Source of the DNA: a bacterium
GTDB taxonomy: Bacteria; AUK180
NCBI GenBank assembly: GCA_023144005.1
Contig: JAGLGN010000006.1
Location: forward strand, 212,440-271,298
Direction of reading: 5' to 3'
Length of the DNA: 58,859 bases
Shown here: positions 16,877 through 24,876 of the stretch, piece by piece
Numbering within the stretch: position 1 is the stretch's first letter
How the letters are laid out: every line of letters starts with the position of its first letter
Position numbers and translations under genes: made by a program
The notes under the pieces: generated by a model
What the model was told of the DNA's origin: nothing
What the model saw: only the letters and a program-made list of their open reading frames with translations
Database searches by the model: none

Positions 16877-17980
16877 ATGACAGACAGAAAATTCCGTGAG
16901 TGGGACGAGGACATTGCAAGATTCTGGAAACTTCGAGAGAAGGATGAGCAATTCATACGGCTGATCAAGATGGTGGCGCCCGGAACACAGTTAAGAACCG
17001 GCATAGAGTATATTGTTCAGGCCCAGATAGGCGGCATGATAGTATTGGGCGTATCCAGAAAAAGGGGTATCATGGAAGCAGGCTTCGTACATAATAAGGA
17101 GTTCTCCCCGAATGCTCTTTACGAGATCTCCAAAATGGACGGAGCGGTCATAATCACCAAGAACGCTGACAAGATACTGTACTCGAATGTTCATCTTCAC
17201 CCCACTACCAAGATACATTCTCTGGAAACCGGGACAAGGCATAGGGTCGCCGAAAGATTCGCCCGGGAAACGGGACAATCGGTCATCGCTATTTCAAAAA
17301 AGAGAAATGTGGTGACGGTCTTTTCGGGCTCTATCAAATACTCCCTGAAGTATATCCCTGAATTATTGTCCGAAGTGGCTCAGGCGATAAATACATATGA
17401 ACAGTACACCAGGACAATACAGGATTATTATTACAATATAACGATCTCCGAGATCAAAGGCACGACGACACTTGGAGATGTGGTCCACGGGATCATACGG
17501 TATATGACGCTGAAAAAGATCCTGCGGGTGATCGAAAGGAAGATCACGGAACTCGGCGGCGCCGGGAAGATCCTCAAGATGAGACTTGATGACCTTTCCA
17601 CTGACATCAAAGAGGGCGCTTATTTGATAAAGGACTATATCGTCAATGAAAATTTACACAGAGAAGAGGAGATATTCACCCTGCTGGACATGTTCAGCGA
17701 GTTCTCCTATCTGGAGCCTCTCAATATACTGTCCGTGCTCGGCGATCCCAAGAATCTTACCGCATTGGACGCAAGGGTCGAGCCGCGCGGATTCCGAATA
17801 CTTTACAAGATCCCCAAGATCCCAGAGAACAGCATTCATAAGCTCATTGAGAAATTCGGCAGTGTACAGAAGATCTTTGCGGCATCCCAGAAGGAGCTGG
17901 TAGAGGTAGAGGGCATCGGTGATGTACGGGCGACCCTTCTTAAAGAGGGCATTTTGAAATTGAGGAATAATATTTTATGA
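16877..17980 (+). CDS. disA: Diadenylate cyclase DisA (DNA integrity scanning)
   Basis: 367 aa. The N-terminal DAC domain carries DGA (88-90) and GTRHR (119-123), the catalytic motifs that condense two ATP into c-di-AMP. A central helical spine links to a C-terminal helix-hairpin-helix DNA-binding domain (VEVEGIGDVRATLLKEG near the end). DisA forms an octamer that scans DNA and stops c-di-AMP synthesis at branched structures. The start abuts the radA stop; the end overlaps ispD by 4 bases. c-di-AMP commonly controls K+ uptake and osmotic balance, and an RCK K+ channel gene lies nearby at 12345. Confidence 0.96.
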   Translation: MTDRKFREWDEDIARFWKLREKDEQFIRLIKMVAPGTQLRTGIEYIVQAQIGGMIVLGVSRKRGIMEAGFVHNKEFSPNALYEISKMDGAVIITKNADKILYSNVHLHPTTKIHSLETGTRHRVAERFARETGQSVIAISKKRNVVTVFSGSIKYSLKYIPELLSEVAQAINTYEQYTRTIQDYYYNITISEIKGTTTLGDVVHGIIRYMTLKKILRVIERKITELGGAGKILKMRLDDLSTDIKEGAYLIKDYIVNENLHREEEIFTLLDMFSEFSYLEPLNILSVLGDPKNLTALDARVEPRGFRILYKIPKIPENSIHKLIEKFGSVQKIFAASQKELVEVEGIGDVRATLLKEGILKLRNNIL

Positions 17981-18633
17981 GAAAGATCCTTTATCTTCTT
18001 GCAGGCGGAGGGAGCTCCAGATTCGGAAAAGACAAGCTTAACATGAAAGCGGGTGACGAGACCATATTTTCTTATATCCTGAAAAAATTGATCTCATATG
18101 AACTTTTTTCGGTGATCGTTGTCGTTGCCGATGAAGAAAAGCGGCAATTCATAAAACAGGAGAATATCCCCAACCTCTACCTGGCGGAACCGGGAGAGAC
18201 GCGCTTTGAATCCGTGAAAAACGCTTTTGACACGGTTACTCCCGGAGTGAACGATATCGTTCTTATTCATGATGCAGCACGGCCTAATGTGAAGAAATGG
18301 CTGGTCAGAAGAGTTATGGATATTACGGAAAGGCACGGGAATTGTTTTCCGGCGACCGTCGTGACCGACACCATAAGAAGAAAGAACGAAGCGGGAACAG
18401 AGACCATTGACAGAGACGACCTCTTTGCCATTCAGACACCGCAGGGATTTTCGGGGGAAATATTACAGGACATTATCACGTATAACTCTGAAATGAGCAA
18501 TGTAACGGACGAAGGCGTTATTCTGGAGGCAATGGGCAAGGAACCCCATATTGCCGATGGGGACCGTTTGAATTTCAAGATAACCGTCTTAGCCGATTAC
18601 AAGGCTTTTCTGGAATTATCCGGAAATATTTAA
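17977..18633 (+). CDS. ispD: 2-C-methyl-D-erythritol 4-phosphate cytidylyltransferase IspD
   Basis: 218 aa. The N-terminal nucleotide-binding loop LLAGGGSSRFGKDK (7-20), the family signature LIHDAARPNV (96-105) and QTPQGF (153-158) are all present. IspD forms CDP-methylerythritol from MEP and CTP in the non-mevalonate isoprenoid pathway. No ispF is fused or adjacent. It overlaps disA by 4 bases (ATGA) and is followed after 9 bases by the permease gene. Confidence 0.93.
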   Translation: MRKILYLLAGGGSSRFGKDKLNMKAGDETIFSYILKKLISYELFSVIVVVADEEKRQFIKQENIPNLYLAEPGETRFESVKNAFDTVTPGVNDIVLIHDAARPNVKKWLVRRVMDITERHGNCFPATVVTDTIRRKNEAGTETIDRDDLFAIQTPQGFSGEILQDIITYNSEMSNVTDEGVILEAMGKEPHIADGDRLNFKITVLADYKAFLELSGNI

Positions 18634-18642
18634 AGAGGTATC

Positions 18643-19869
18643 ATGAAATTATCCCTTATCGGAGAAATAGTATATGAAGGCATAGATCAGATCATTGCCA
18701 ATAAGGTCAGATCAATGCTGACGCTTTTAGGTATAATACTGGGCGTAACTTCGCTCATCGTAATGTTCTCCCTTCTGAAAGCAGCATCTGAAAGAAACGA
18801 ACAGTGGACGAAACGCTGGGTCAACAGAGTGAATGTCAGCTATCTCCCGCCGTACAGGGCAAGCAAAGATCAGAAAATACGGTCCAAAGAATTCGGGATA
18901 CAATATTCAGATTATATTGCCTTGAAGGATGCGGATATTGAAGGAATAAATCAAATCTCCGCCACACAGCAGGGATGGTATCATATCAAATCCAAAGAGA
19001 ACAGCTCCGAAATACGAGTTCAGGGAGCGGATAACAATTATCTTCTGGACGAGGATTATAAATTGCTTCAGGGCCGGCTATTTCTAAGCGACGATGAATA
19101 TTATGCGGAAAAGGTATGTATTATAGGGTCGTCGGTGGCAAGAGATTTTTTCAAAGGGAACGCACTTGACAAGATCATCAAGATCAACAACAGGGGCTTT
19201 CGAATAATCGGCGTACTCGAAGAAATAAAAGGCAGCGGGCGTCATTCCAGATGGGCGGAGTGGAGAAATAATGTACTCGTGGTGCCGCTAAGGACGATGA
19301 TGCTCAGATTAAAGGGTGAAAAATCGGTTTCTCTTTCATATAGATTGGATGATCCGGGAAAAAGCGAAGATGTCAATGAGGCGGCAAAAGCCGTTATATA
19401 CAAACGCAGGGGTACAGAGGATTTCTCCCTGGAAAGCCGGGCTGAGAACATCATTGAATTTCAGAAGATGCAGGCGATGTGGGGAATGGTGCTGGGTCTG
19501 ATATCCGTGATATCGCTGATCGTCGGCGGCATCGGCATCACAAATATAATGCTGGCCACGATCAAAGATCGCATCAAAGAGATCGGCCTGAAGAAATCCA
19601 TTGGAGCCACTTCAACGGATGTCAAGGTACAATTTCTCATCGAGGCAACTCTGCTTTCGCTCTTTGGAGGAATACTGGGGGCATTGACGGGGGTATTGCT
19701 TTCAACCTCCGCGGTAAGCGCAATGGATTTCGGCGTTAAATCACGCGTGCACCCGCAGATAATACTGATCGGCCTGCTTTTTGCTCTGGTAGTCGGCCTT
19801 CTTTCCGGGCTTTATCCCGCCATCAAGGCATCAAGAGTATCACCGATCGAAGCATTGAGGTATGAATGA
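18643..19869 (+). CDS. MacB-type ABC transporter permease
   Basis: 408 aa. A first membrane helix near residues 25-47 (ANKVRSMLTLLGIILGV) is followed by a periplasmic MacB_PCD domain and three C-terminal helices with the FtsX/MacB signature GGIGITNIMLATIKDRIKEI. LYPAIKASRVSPIEALRYE is the canonical C terminus. Such permeases couple to a separate ATPase for lipoprotein, peptide or antibiotic extrusion. No ATPase gene is in the window, so the partner must lie elsewhere, or the protein has a mechanotransmission role. RBS AGAGG precedes the ATG. It overlaps the next gene by 8 bases. Confidence 0.9.
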   Translation: MKLSLIGEIVYEGIDQIIANKVRSMLTLLGIILGVTSLIVMFSLLKAASERNEQWTKRWVNRVNVSYLPPYRASKDQKIRSKEFGIQYSDYIALKDADIEGINQISATQQGWYHIKSKENSSEIRVQGADNNYLLDEDYKLLQGRLFLSDDEYYAEKVCIIGSSVARDFFKGNALDKIIKINNRGFRIIGVLEEIKGSGRHSRWAEWRNNVLVVPLRTMMLRLKGEKSVSLSYRLDDPGKSEDVNEAAKAVIYKRRGTEDFSLESRAENIIEFQKMQAMWGMVLGLISVISLIVGGIGITNIMLATIKDRIKEIGLKKSIGATSTDVKVQFLIEATLLSLFGGILGALTGVLLSTSAVSAMDFGVKSRVHPQIILIGLLFALVVGLLSGLYPAIKASRVSPIEALRYE

Positions 19870-20671
19870 TTTGAATCGCGACAAATGGATCGCCGCCTTA
19901 TTAACGGTTATTGCTCAGATATTATTGATACTGCTTCTTGATCTTCTGATCAGTAATTCGGGCCCTCGGCCCGTACAGCGTCCGGAAGGCCCGTTTATGA
20001 AATTAGCGCTCATCAACAATACGACGCAGAAGTATTTAAAAGATCAAGCTTCGAAAAATATGCTGCGGCACGGAAACAATTCAGTTCCTGTGACGGTTCC
20101 GGCACCGAATAAAACGCCGTTTTGGACAAACATCGATCTTTCGGCGGTGAATTCCAGGATCATTTCCGACTCAATGGATATTGAATTCAGGAACTTCGGG
20201 CCGGACCTTGTAAACTCTGTATATTATTCAGGAAATGATCCCGTTCAGAAAGAGATCGGAAAGTATATAGCGAAACTGAATGCGGAAGAACCCACCGGGG
20301 GCGCCGGAAGCAGTTCATGCGCGGGTGCTTCTATTCAATTCAGCTGGGAAAACCTCTTTAAAGGGATCTATTATTCCACAAAGGGAGAGATCTGGAAGAT
20401 AAAGGATCTCCAAGTCCTTTTTGACGACTCGGTCATTCTTTTTAAAAAGGGAAGTTATTATGCTGCCATGGAAAGAGCATCTTTCGTCGCAGCCAATACG
20501 ATAGACGGAGAGCTTCGGGAAAGGGCCCTTTACAGGAGACTGATGTGCCTATTCGAATTAGAAGATATTTCAACTCTACTGGGTGATGCCGCTCTCTTTG
20601 AACAAGTGTATCCCGATTCCACCTACGGCAACGGAGTAAAATACTTTTTACATGCCGCGGCAAAAAGGTAA
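19862..20671 (+). CDS. Unrecognised single-pass membrane protein
   Basis: 269 aa that I do not recognise. One membrane helix near residues 10-30 (ALLTVIAQILLILLLDLLI) is followed by a Pro-rich linker (GPRPVQRPEGP), a Ser/Gly/Cys-rich patch (TGGAGSSSCAGAS), and a helical C-terminal part (about 190-265) that could be one or two tetratricopeptide-like repeats. It sits between the MacB-like permease (8-base overlap) and the big cyclase (1-base gap), so it may tie the permease to the cyclase or act in the same envelope process. The layout resembles TonB or periplasmic adaptor proteins, but no family motif supports that. Confidence 0.6.
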   Translation: MNDLNRDKWIAALLTVIAQILLILLLDLLISNSGPRPVQRPEGPFMKLALINNTTQKYLKDQASKNMLRHGNNSVPVTVPAPNKTPFWTNIDLSAVNSRIISDSMDIEFRNFGPDLVNSVYYSGNDPVQKEIGKYIAKLNAEEPTGGAGSSSCAGASIQFSWENLFKGIYYSTKGEIWKIKDLQVLFDDSVILFKKGSYYAAMERASFVAANTIDGELRERALYRRLMCLFELEDISTLLGDAALFEQVYPDSTYGNGVKYFLHAAAKR

Positions 20672-20672
20672 T

Positions 20673-23600
20673 ATGGCAAAGGAAAAACAAGATCGAAAAG
20701 ATCAGATCATAAAGGCGTTATCGGGATATCTCCCGCTCAGGATCGTTGAAAAGATCAAAATGGACCCCTATAGTTCTCATATAGAGGGGGAAAGAAGAAG
20801 GGCCTCTATTCTTTTTATGGATATCAGCGGTTTTACCGCTATATCTGAAAACCTTGACCCAGAGGAAGTTGCCGCAACGGTAAACGGGTTTTTCACGCGG
20901 ATGCATACGGTCATTGAAAAATACGGCGGTGATATCGATAAATTCATGGGAGATGCAATGCTTGTGCTCTGGGGTACTCCGATCGCTCATGAAGACGATG
21001 ACGAGAGGGCGGTACTGGCCGGAATGGAAATGATGGGTGAATTGAAGAACTTCAACAATGAGAGGCCTCTGGAGATCAGAGAGAAATTTCCAATCTCAAT
21101 GACCATGGGCATCAATTCGGGAGTGGTCTTCGCGGGCAATGTCGGCTCCGAGAAACGAATGGAGTATACCGTCATGGGCGACAATGTCAACCTTGCCGCC
21201 CGTTTAGAATCAATGTCTAATCCCGGCGAGATAATGATCTCGGGCAGCACCGCGGAAACCCTTACCGAGGAGATCCTTCTGAAAGATATCGGAAAGGTAG
21301 CGGTTAAGGGCAAAAAGGAATTGGTGCAGGTTTACCTGATCTCCGGGCTGCGTTCCCAGATCGGTGAGCTGATCGAAAAAAATATTTTCTACATGGAACG
21401 CCCCAATGAAGAATACACCTTCGAACAATTATACGAAAAAAGCCGATGTATACTTATCAAGGGAGAGCCGGGATCCGGAAAAACCGTTTTCATTAATAAG
21501 AACATAGAGACCGAAAGATCATTCGAATTGCCTTCTTTCGGCAAAAATATTCCTTATTATCTGATCAAGATGCATTTAAATTCTCTTTTGAAAATGTCGC
21601 CGTCCGATGATATAAACGAAAAACGCAAGAAGATACAGGGGTATATAAAATCCAATCCTGATCTCTTGCCCAGACTGCCGCTGATTCTTGATATTATGGA
21701 TATCAAAGAGGGTTTCAGCGGCGAGGATAAGAAGTGGAGGATATTCGCATTCGCTCTTGAACTCTTCAAAAAGATCTCCGGAGATATCGTTATTGACAAT
21801 CTGGATAATCTGGATCAAATGAGTTTTGAGATGCTCTCTTATCTCTTCAATAGCGAGGAATTGAACGGACATTTGATACTTTCTTCAAGAAAAGCGGAAT
21901 TCCCAGGATCCGAAGAACTGAACATTCCTTTCCTGGCAAAGGAAGAAACGATCGTTTATCTGATGAAATATTTCAATAAGGAATTCATCCCGGATGAACT
22001 GGTGGATAAGATATTCAGCCTTTCTGCGGGAAATATGAGAAATATCAATGGATTGATCTCTTATTTGGAGAAAAAAGATCTGATATTTTTGGAAAAAAAC
22101 GGGGTGTATCTTAAGGTCCCTGTTGACAAGCTGGAATTGCCCGATCAATTCAGAAATGTAGTTCTGGCAATCTTTGATTCATTCGATGAATACACCAAGA
22201 AATTTCTCCAGTATGCCGCGATAATCGGGAATGAATTCTCTATAAAATTTCTCAACAGTATAGTAAATTATAAACCCGGTCGTATCGAGGGCGCTATACG
22301 CGTCCTGTCGGAAGAAGGTATTCTCCAACGCATTAATGATGATCTCTGTATTTTTAAAGATGAGAATTTCCGCGAGTCGATCTATGCCCTCACTCTTATC
22401 GGAAAAAGAACACAATTACATGAAGCCGTAGGGGTACAATTGGAAAAAGAGGACGGATCGCCATATTTATGCGCATATCATTTCGTACGCACCTCAAACG
22501 GGGAAAAAGCGATCGAATACTCCCTCAAGGTCCTTGAGGCGGCATATGATGATTTTGATTTCAATACCGCTCTCTCATATGCGGAAGCGGGCTTGAAATT
22601 CTTCACCGATATGAGCGATACCACCGCTTTAAAGCTGATGTTGAACAAAGCGCAGGCCCTCTTTAAACTTTCGTATTTCGAGGCGGCCTTGGAGGAAACG
22701 GAAAAATTGTACGGTTTTGCAGAGAATTCTGAGAATACCGGCATATTGGTGCAAACAAACGCCGAGCGGACGGCATTTTTAATACAATTGAGAAGATATG
22801 ATGACGCATTGCAGGTCATTGACATGATGGAAGAAGGACATCAGATCGACAGCCACCCCAAGATCATGAGAAATATGCTAATCAATAAAGCATTGATAAA
22901 GAAGTTCAAAGGAGAATTGGACACCGCAGAGAAGCTCTATAAAGAGGCGGCGAAGGTGGTTGACGGCAATGAAAAGGACATCGAAACCGCATATGTCAAT
23001 CTGGCAAAGCTCATGATGGAGCAGGGAAAAAGACAAGATGCGGAAAAATACTCAAGAAGCGCCATTGAACAGGCAGATAAGAACAAAAATTACTCTGTTT
23101 TAGCAACCTCATATTCCGTTCTTGCGGAACTTCTTTACGGAAAGGGCGAGCAAAAAGCCGCATTGGATCTTTTGGACAAGGCGTTGAAATTAACTCAAGA
23201 GAAGAATCTCAAATACTTTCAGGCGGCAATTCTCAATAATCTTGCGACGATACATGAAGGGACGGGAAATTATTCTCTCGCGCAGATCTACTACAATAAG
23301 GCATTGTATTTAACCAAGGTCCTTCAAGAACACAGAGAGATCTTTGAATTTTCCTTTAATCTCGGAAGAGTTTGTTGCCTGCTCAACGAACTTAACATAG
23401 CGGGCGAGCATTATATGTTCTGTTTCGAATTGATCGAGAAATATGAATTGCCGGGAAAACAGAAGGTCTCTGTAGAATATGCCACTCTTCTGAGGAAGAT
23501 GGGCCGATCCTCGGAATTTTTGGACTTTACTTCTAAATATCTTAACGAGCTCAAAGAGAAAGATGATCATATCTATCCCTTTATGGTATTGTTCAATTTC

Positions 23601-24086
23601 ATAGGGCATTTGGAGACCACAACAAAGATCCCCGCAGAACTGAGTGAGCGACTGGAAGAGGTAAGGAACATGCCCGCCTGGAACGACCTTTCCATCGTTT
23701 ATGATTTTTTCGCTCAATTGAAAGCATATCTTGCAACAAGGGACCCCGGAGCCCTGATGCAATTGGCGGATGTTTTTATCGGACAGATCTGTGATCCTGA
23801 ATTATTATCTTTTATGTTCCCTGAGATCGCGGATGCCGCTCAATTGCTGGGCGCGGAGTCAATTGAAAAGCTCGGGAGTATTCTGACGGATAAATACTCC
23901 GCCGCCTATATCAGGCATCTTGCGAAACAGGAGCTCCCCGATAAATCCGATTTCTTTAAACAGACCGGACTTGATCAATTACACTGGTATTTCTCAAGGT
24001 ATTTTGAAAAAAGCGAAAAAAAAGGTAAAATAATATGTGATAATCAAATTTTCAAGGAGTTAAAGGTTGAACGAGACCATAAATGA
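20673..24086 (+). CDS. Class III adenylate/guanylate cyclase with P-loop ATPase and TPR array
   Basis: 1137 aa from the ATG at 20673, preceded by AAAAGG; an in-frame upstream ATG at 20652 lies inside the previous gene. The N-terminal catalytic domain (about 40-205) has both metal aspartates (FMDISGFT D50, FMGDAML D94), the base-contacting EKRMEYTVMGD (K161, D170) and NVNLAAR (N173, R177). An STAND/AAA-like ATPase follows with P-loop GEPGSGKT (264-271) and IVIDNLDNLDQM. The second half (about 620-1120) is a long series of tetratricopeptide-like helices. Soluble, it probably makes cAMP in response to a ligand or partner bound by the TPR region. The Crp-type regulator gene overlaps its 3' end by 20 bases. 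Confidence 0.92.
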   Translation: MAKEKQDRKDQIIKALSGYLPLRIVEKIKMDPYSSHIEGERRRASILFMDISGFTAISENLDPEEVAATVNGFFTRMHTVIEKYGGDIDKFMGDAMLVLWGTPIAHEDDDERAVLAGMEMMGELKNFNNERPLEIREKFPISMTMGINSGVVFAGNVGSEKRMEYTVMGDNVNLAARLESMSNPGEIMISGSTAETLTEEILLKDIGKVAVKGKKELVQVYLISGLRSQIGELIEKNIFYMERPNEEYTFEQLYEKSRCILIKGEPGSGKTVFINKNIETERSFELPSFGKNIPYYLIKMHLNSLLKMSPSDDINEKRKKIQGYIKSNPDLLPRLPLILDIMDIKEGFSGEDKKWRIFAFALELFKKISGDIVIDNLDNLDQMSFEMLSYLFNSEELNGHLILSSRKAEFPGSEELNIPFLAKEETIVYLMKYFNKEFIPDELVDKIFSLSAGNMRNINGLISYLEKKDLIFLEKNGVYLKVPVDKLELPDQFRNVVLAIFDSFDEYTKKFLQYAAIIGNEFSIKFLNSIVNYKPGRIEGAIRVLSEEGILQRINDDLCIFKDENFRESIYALTLIGKRTQLHEAVGVQLEKEDGSPYLCAYHFVRTSNGEKAIEYSLKVLEAAYDDFDFNTALSYAEAGLKFFTDMSDTTALKLMLNKAQALFKLSYFEAALEETEKLYGFAENSENTGILVQTNAERTAFLIQLRRYDDALQVIDMMEEGHQIDSHPKIMRNMLINKALIKKFKGELDTAEKLYKEAAKVVDGNEKDIETAYVNLAKLMMEQGKRQDAEKYSRSAIEQADKNKNYSVLATSYSVLAELLYGKGEQKAALDLLDKALKLTQEKNLKYFQAAILNNLATIHEGTGNYSLAQIYYNKALYLTKVLQEHREIFEFSFNLGRVCCLLNELNIAGEHYMFCFELIEKYELPGKQKVSVEYATLLRKMGRSSEFLDFTSKYLNELKEKDDHIYPFMVLFNFIGHLETTTKIPAELSERLEEVRNMPAWNDLSIVYDFFAQLKAYLATRDPGALMQLADVFIGQICDPELLSFMFPEIADAAQLLGAESIEKLGSILTDKYSAAYIRHLAKQELPDKSDFFKQTGLDQLHWYFSRYFEKSEKKGKIICDNQIFKELKVERDHK

Positions 24087-24714
24087 CCTCCCCATATTCG
24101 CCGGAATTTCAAGAGATGATATTCGAGATATCTCCGCCAACGGATTTATCAAACTCTACAATAATGGCGATATCCTGCTTAAGGAAGGGGGAAAAAACAA
24201 TCAATTTCATATAATTCTTTCAGGGATCGTAAAGGTGATCAAGGGCGATACCGAAAGAGAAAAGATCCTGGGATTTCTGCATTCAGGCGACTTCTACGGC
24301 GAGATGTCATTGATCCTTAATAAACCGCACACCGCATCCATTATAGCAAAGGAAGATACTCAGATCCTGGTCTTTCTGGAAGATGAGTTTGAAAAGTATT
24401 TCATGATGAACACTATCATTATCAGAAATCTTCTGGCAAGGACGGCGGAAAGACTGGCCCAAATGGATATAGAGGTCATAAACCTCGCGTATTTGACCAT
24501 TCAGAACAGATTGATGAACTTCATATGGTTCATTACCGATAAGGGCAGTAAGAACACGGATATCGGGTTGACGCATCATGAATTAGCCCAGATCATAGGC
24601 ACAAATCGCGAAACAATTACCAAAATGCTGAATGAATTGCGGAACAACGGCGTCATCAGCATCAATAGAGAAAAGCGCTTCGGCATACTCGACAAGACAC
24701 CTTTTGAGGTGTGA
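24067..24714 (+). CDS. Crp/Fnr family transcriptional regulator
   Basis: 215 aa starting with TTG at 24067, with AAGGAG at 24054-24059. The N-terminal cyclic-nucleotide-binding fold shows FHIILSGIVKVI and the phosphate-cassette region GDFYGEMSLILNKPHTASI, with the GE and an S/T-containing loop typical of Crp, though the Crp-type Arg is replaced by a His in KPHTAS. The C-terminal winged helix has LTHHELAQIIGTNRETITKMLNEL. It has no Fnr-type N-terminal cysteines. The start lies within the cyclase gene, so the nucleotide maker and its likely reader are translationally coupled. Probable targets include its own downstream region (see 24710-24725). Confidence 0.9.
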   Translation: MNETINDLPIFAGISRDDIRDISANGFIKLYNNGDILLKEGGKNNQFHIILSGIVKVIKGDTEREKILGFLHSGDFYGEMSLILNKPHTASIIAKEDTQILVFLEDEFEKYFMMNTIIIRNLLARTAERLAQMDIEVINLAYLTIQNRLMNFIWFITDKGSKNTDIGLTHHELAQIIGTNRETITKMLNELRNNGVISINREKRFGILDKTPFEV

Positions 24715-24725
24715 CAAATAACACA
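24710..24725. promoter_or_regulatory. Possible Crp-type operator
   Basis: TGTGACAAATAACACA overlaps the crp stop codon. It is a TGTG-N8-CACA palindrome differing at one base from the classical TGTGA-N6-TCACA. It sits about 105 bases upstream of the sigma-54 -24 element of the secreted-protein genes. This could be coincidence. Confidence 0.3.
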
Positions 24726-24805
24726 TCGCCCTGACACGGGATTGCAATTAGATGGAATTTTTTCAATATTTCATGAATAATCCGGAAAATTTACGTTCAT
24801 AATCC

Positions 24806-24820
24806 CCGCCACATTGGCGG
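24806..24820. repeat. Perfect inverted repeat upstream of the sigma-54 promoter
   Basis: CCGCCA, loop CAT, TGGCGG. It ends 9 bases before the sigma-54 -24 element. It could be a binding site or a hairpin that ends crp transcription, although no T-tract follows. Confidence 0.35.
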
Positions 24821-24829
24821 TTTCTCCCA

Positions 24830-24845
24830 TGGCACGCATATTGCA
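24830..24845 (+). promoter_or_regulatory. Sigma-54 promoter (-24/-12) for the tandem secreted proteins
   Basis: TGGCACGCATATTGCA matches the sigma-54 consensus TGGCACG-N4-TTGCA at every fixed base, with the required GG-N10-GC. The predicted start of transcription is near 24856, giving a leader of about 20 bases with AGGAGG before the ATG at 24877. Transcription from such sites requires RpoN and an NtrC-type activator; one such activator is encoded at 52974. Confidence 0.85.
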
Positions 24846-24876
24846 ATTTATATACTTAACAAGATAAGGAGGAACC

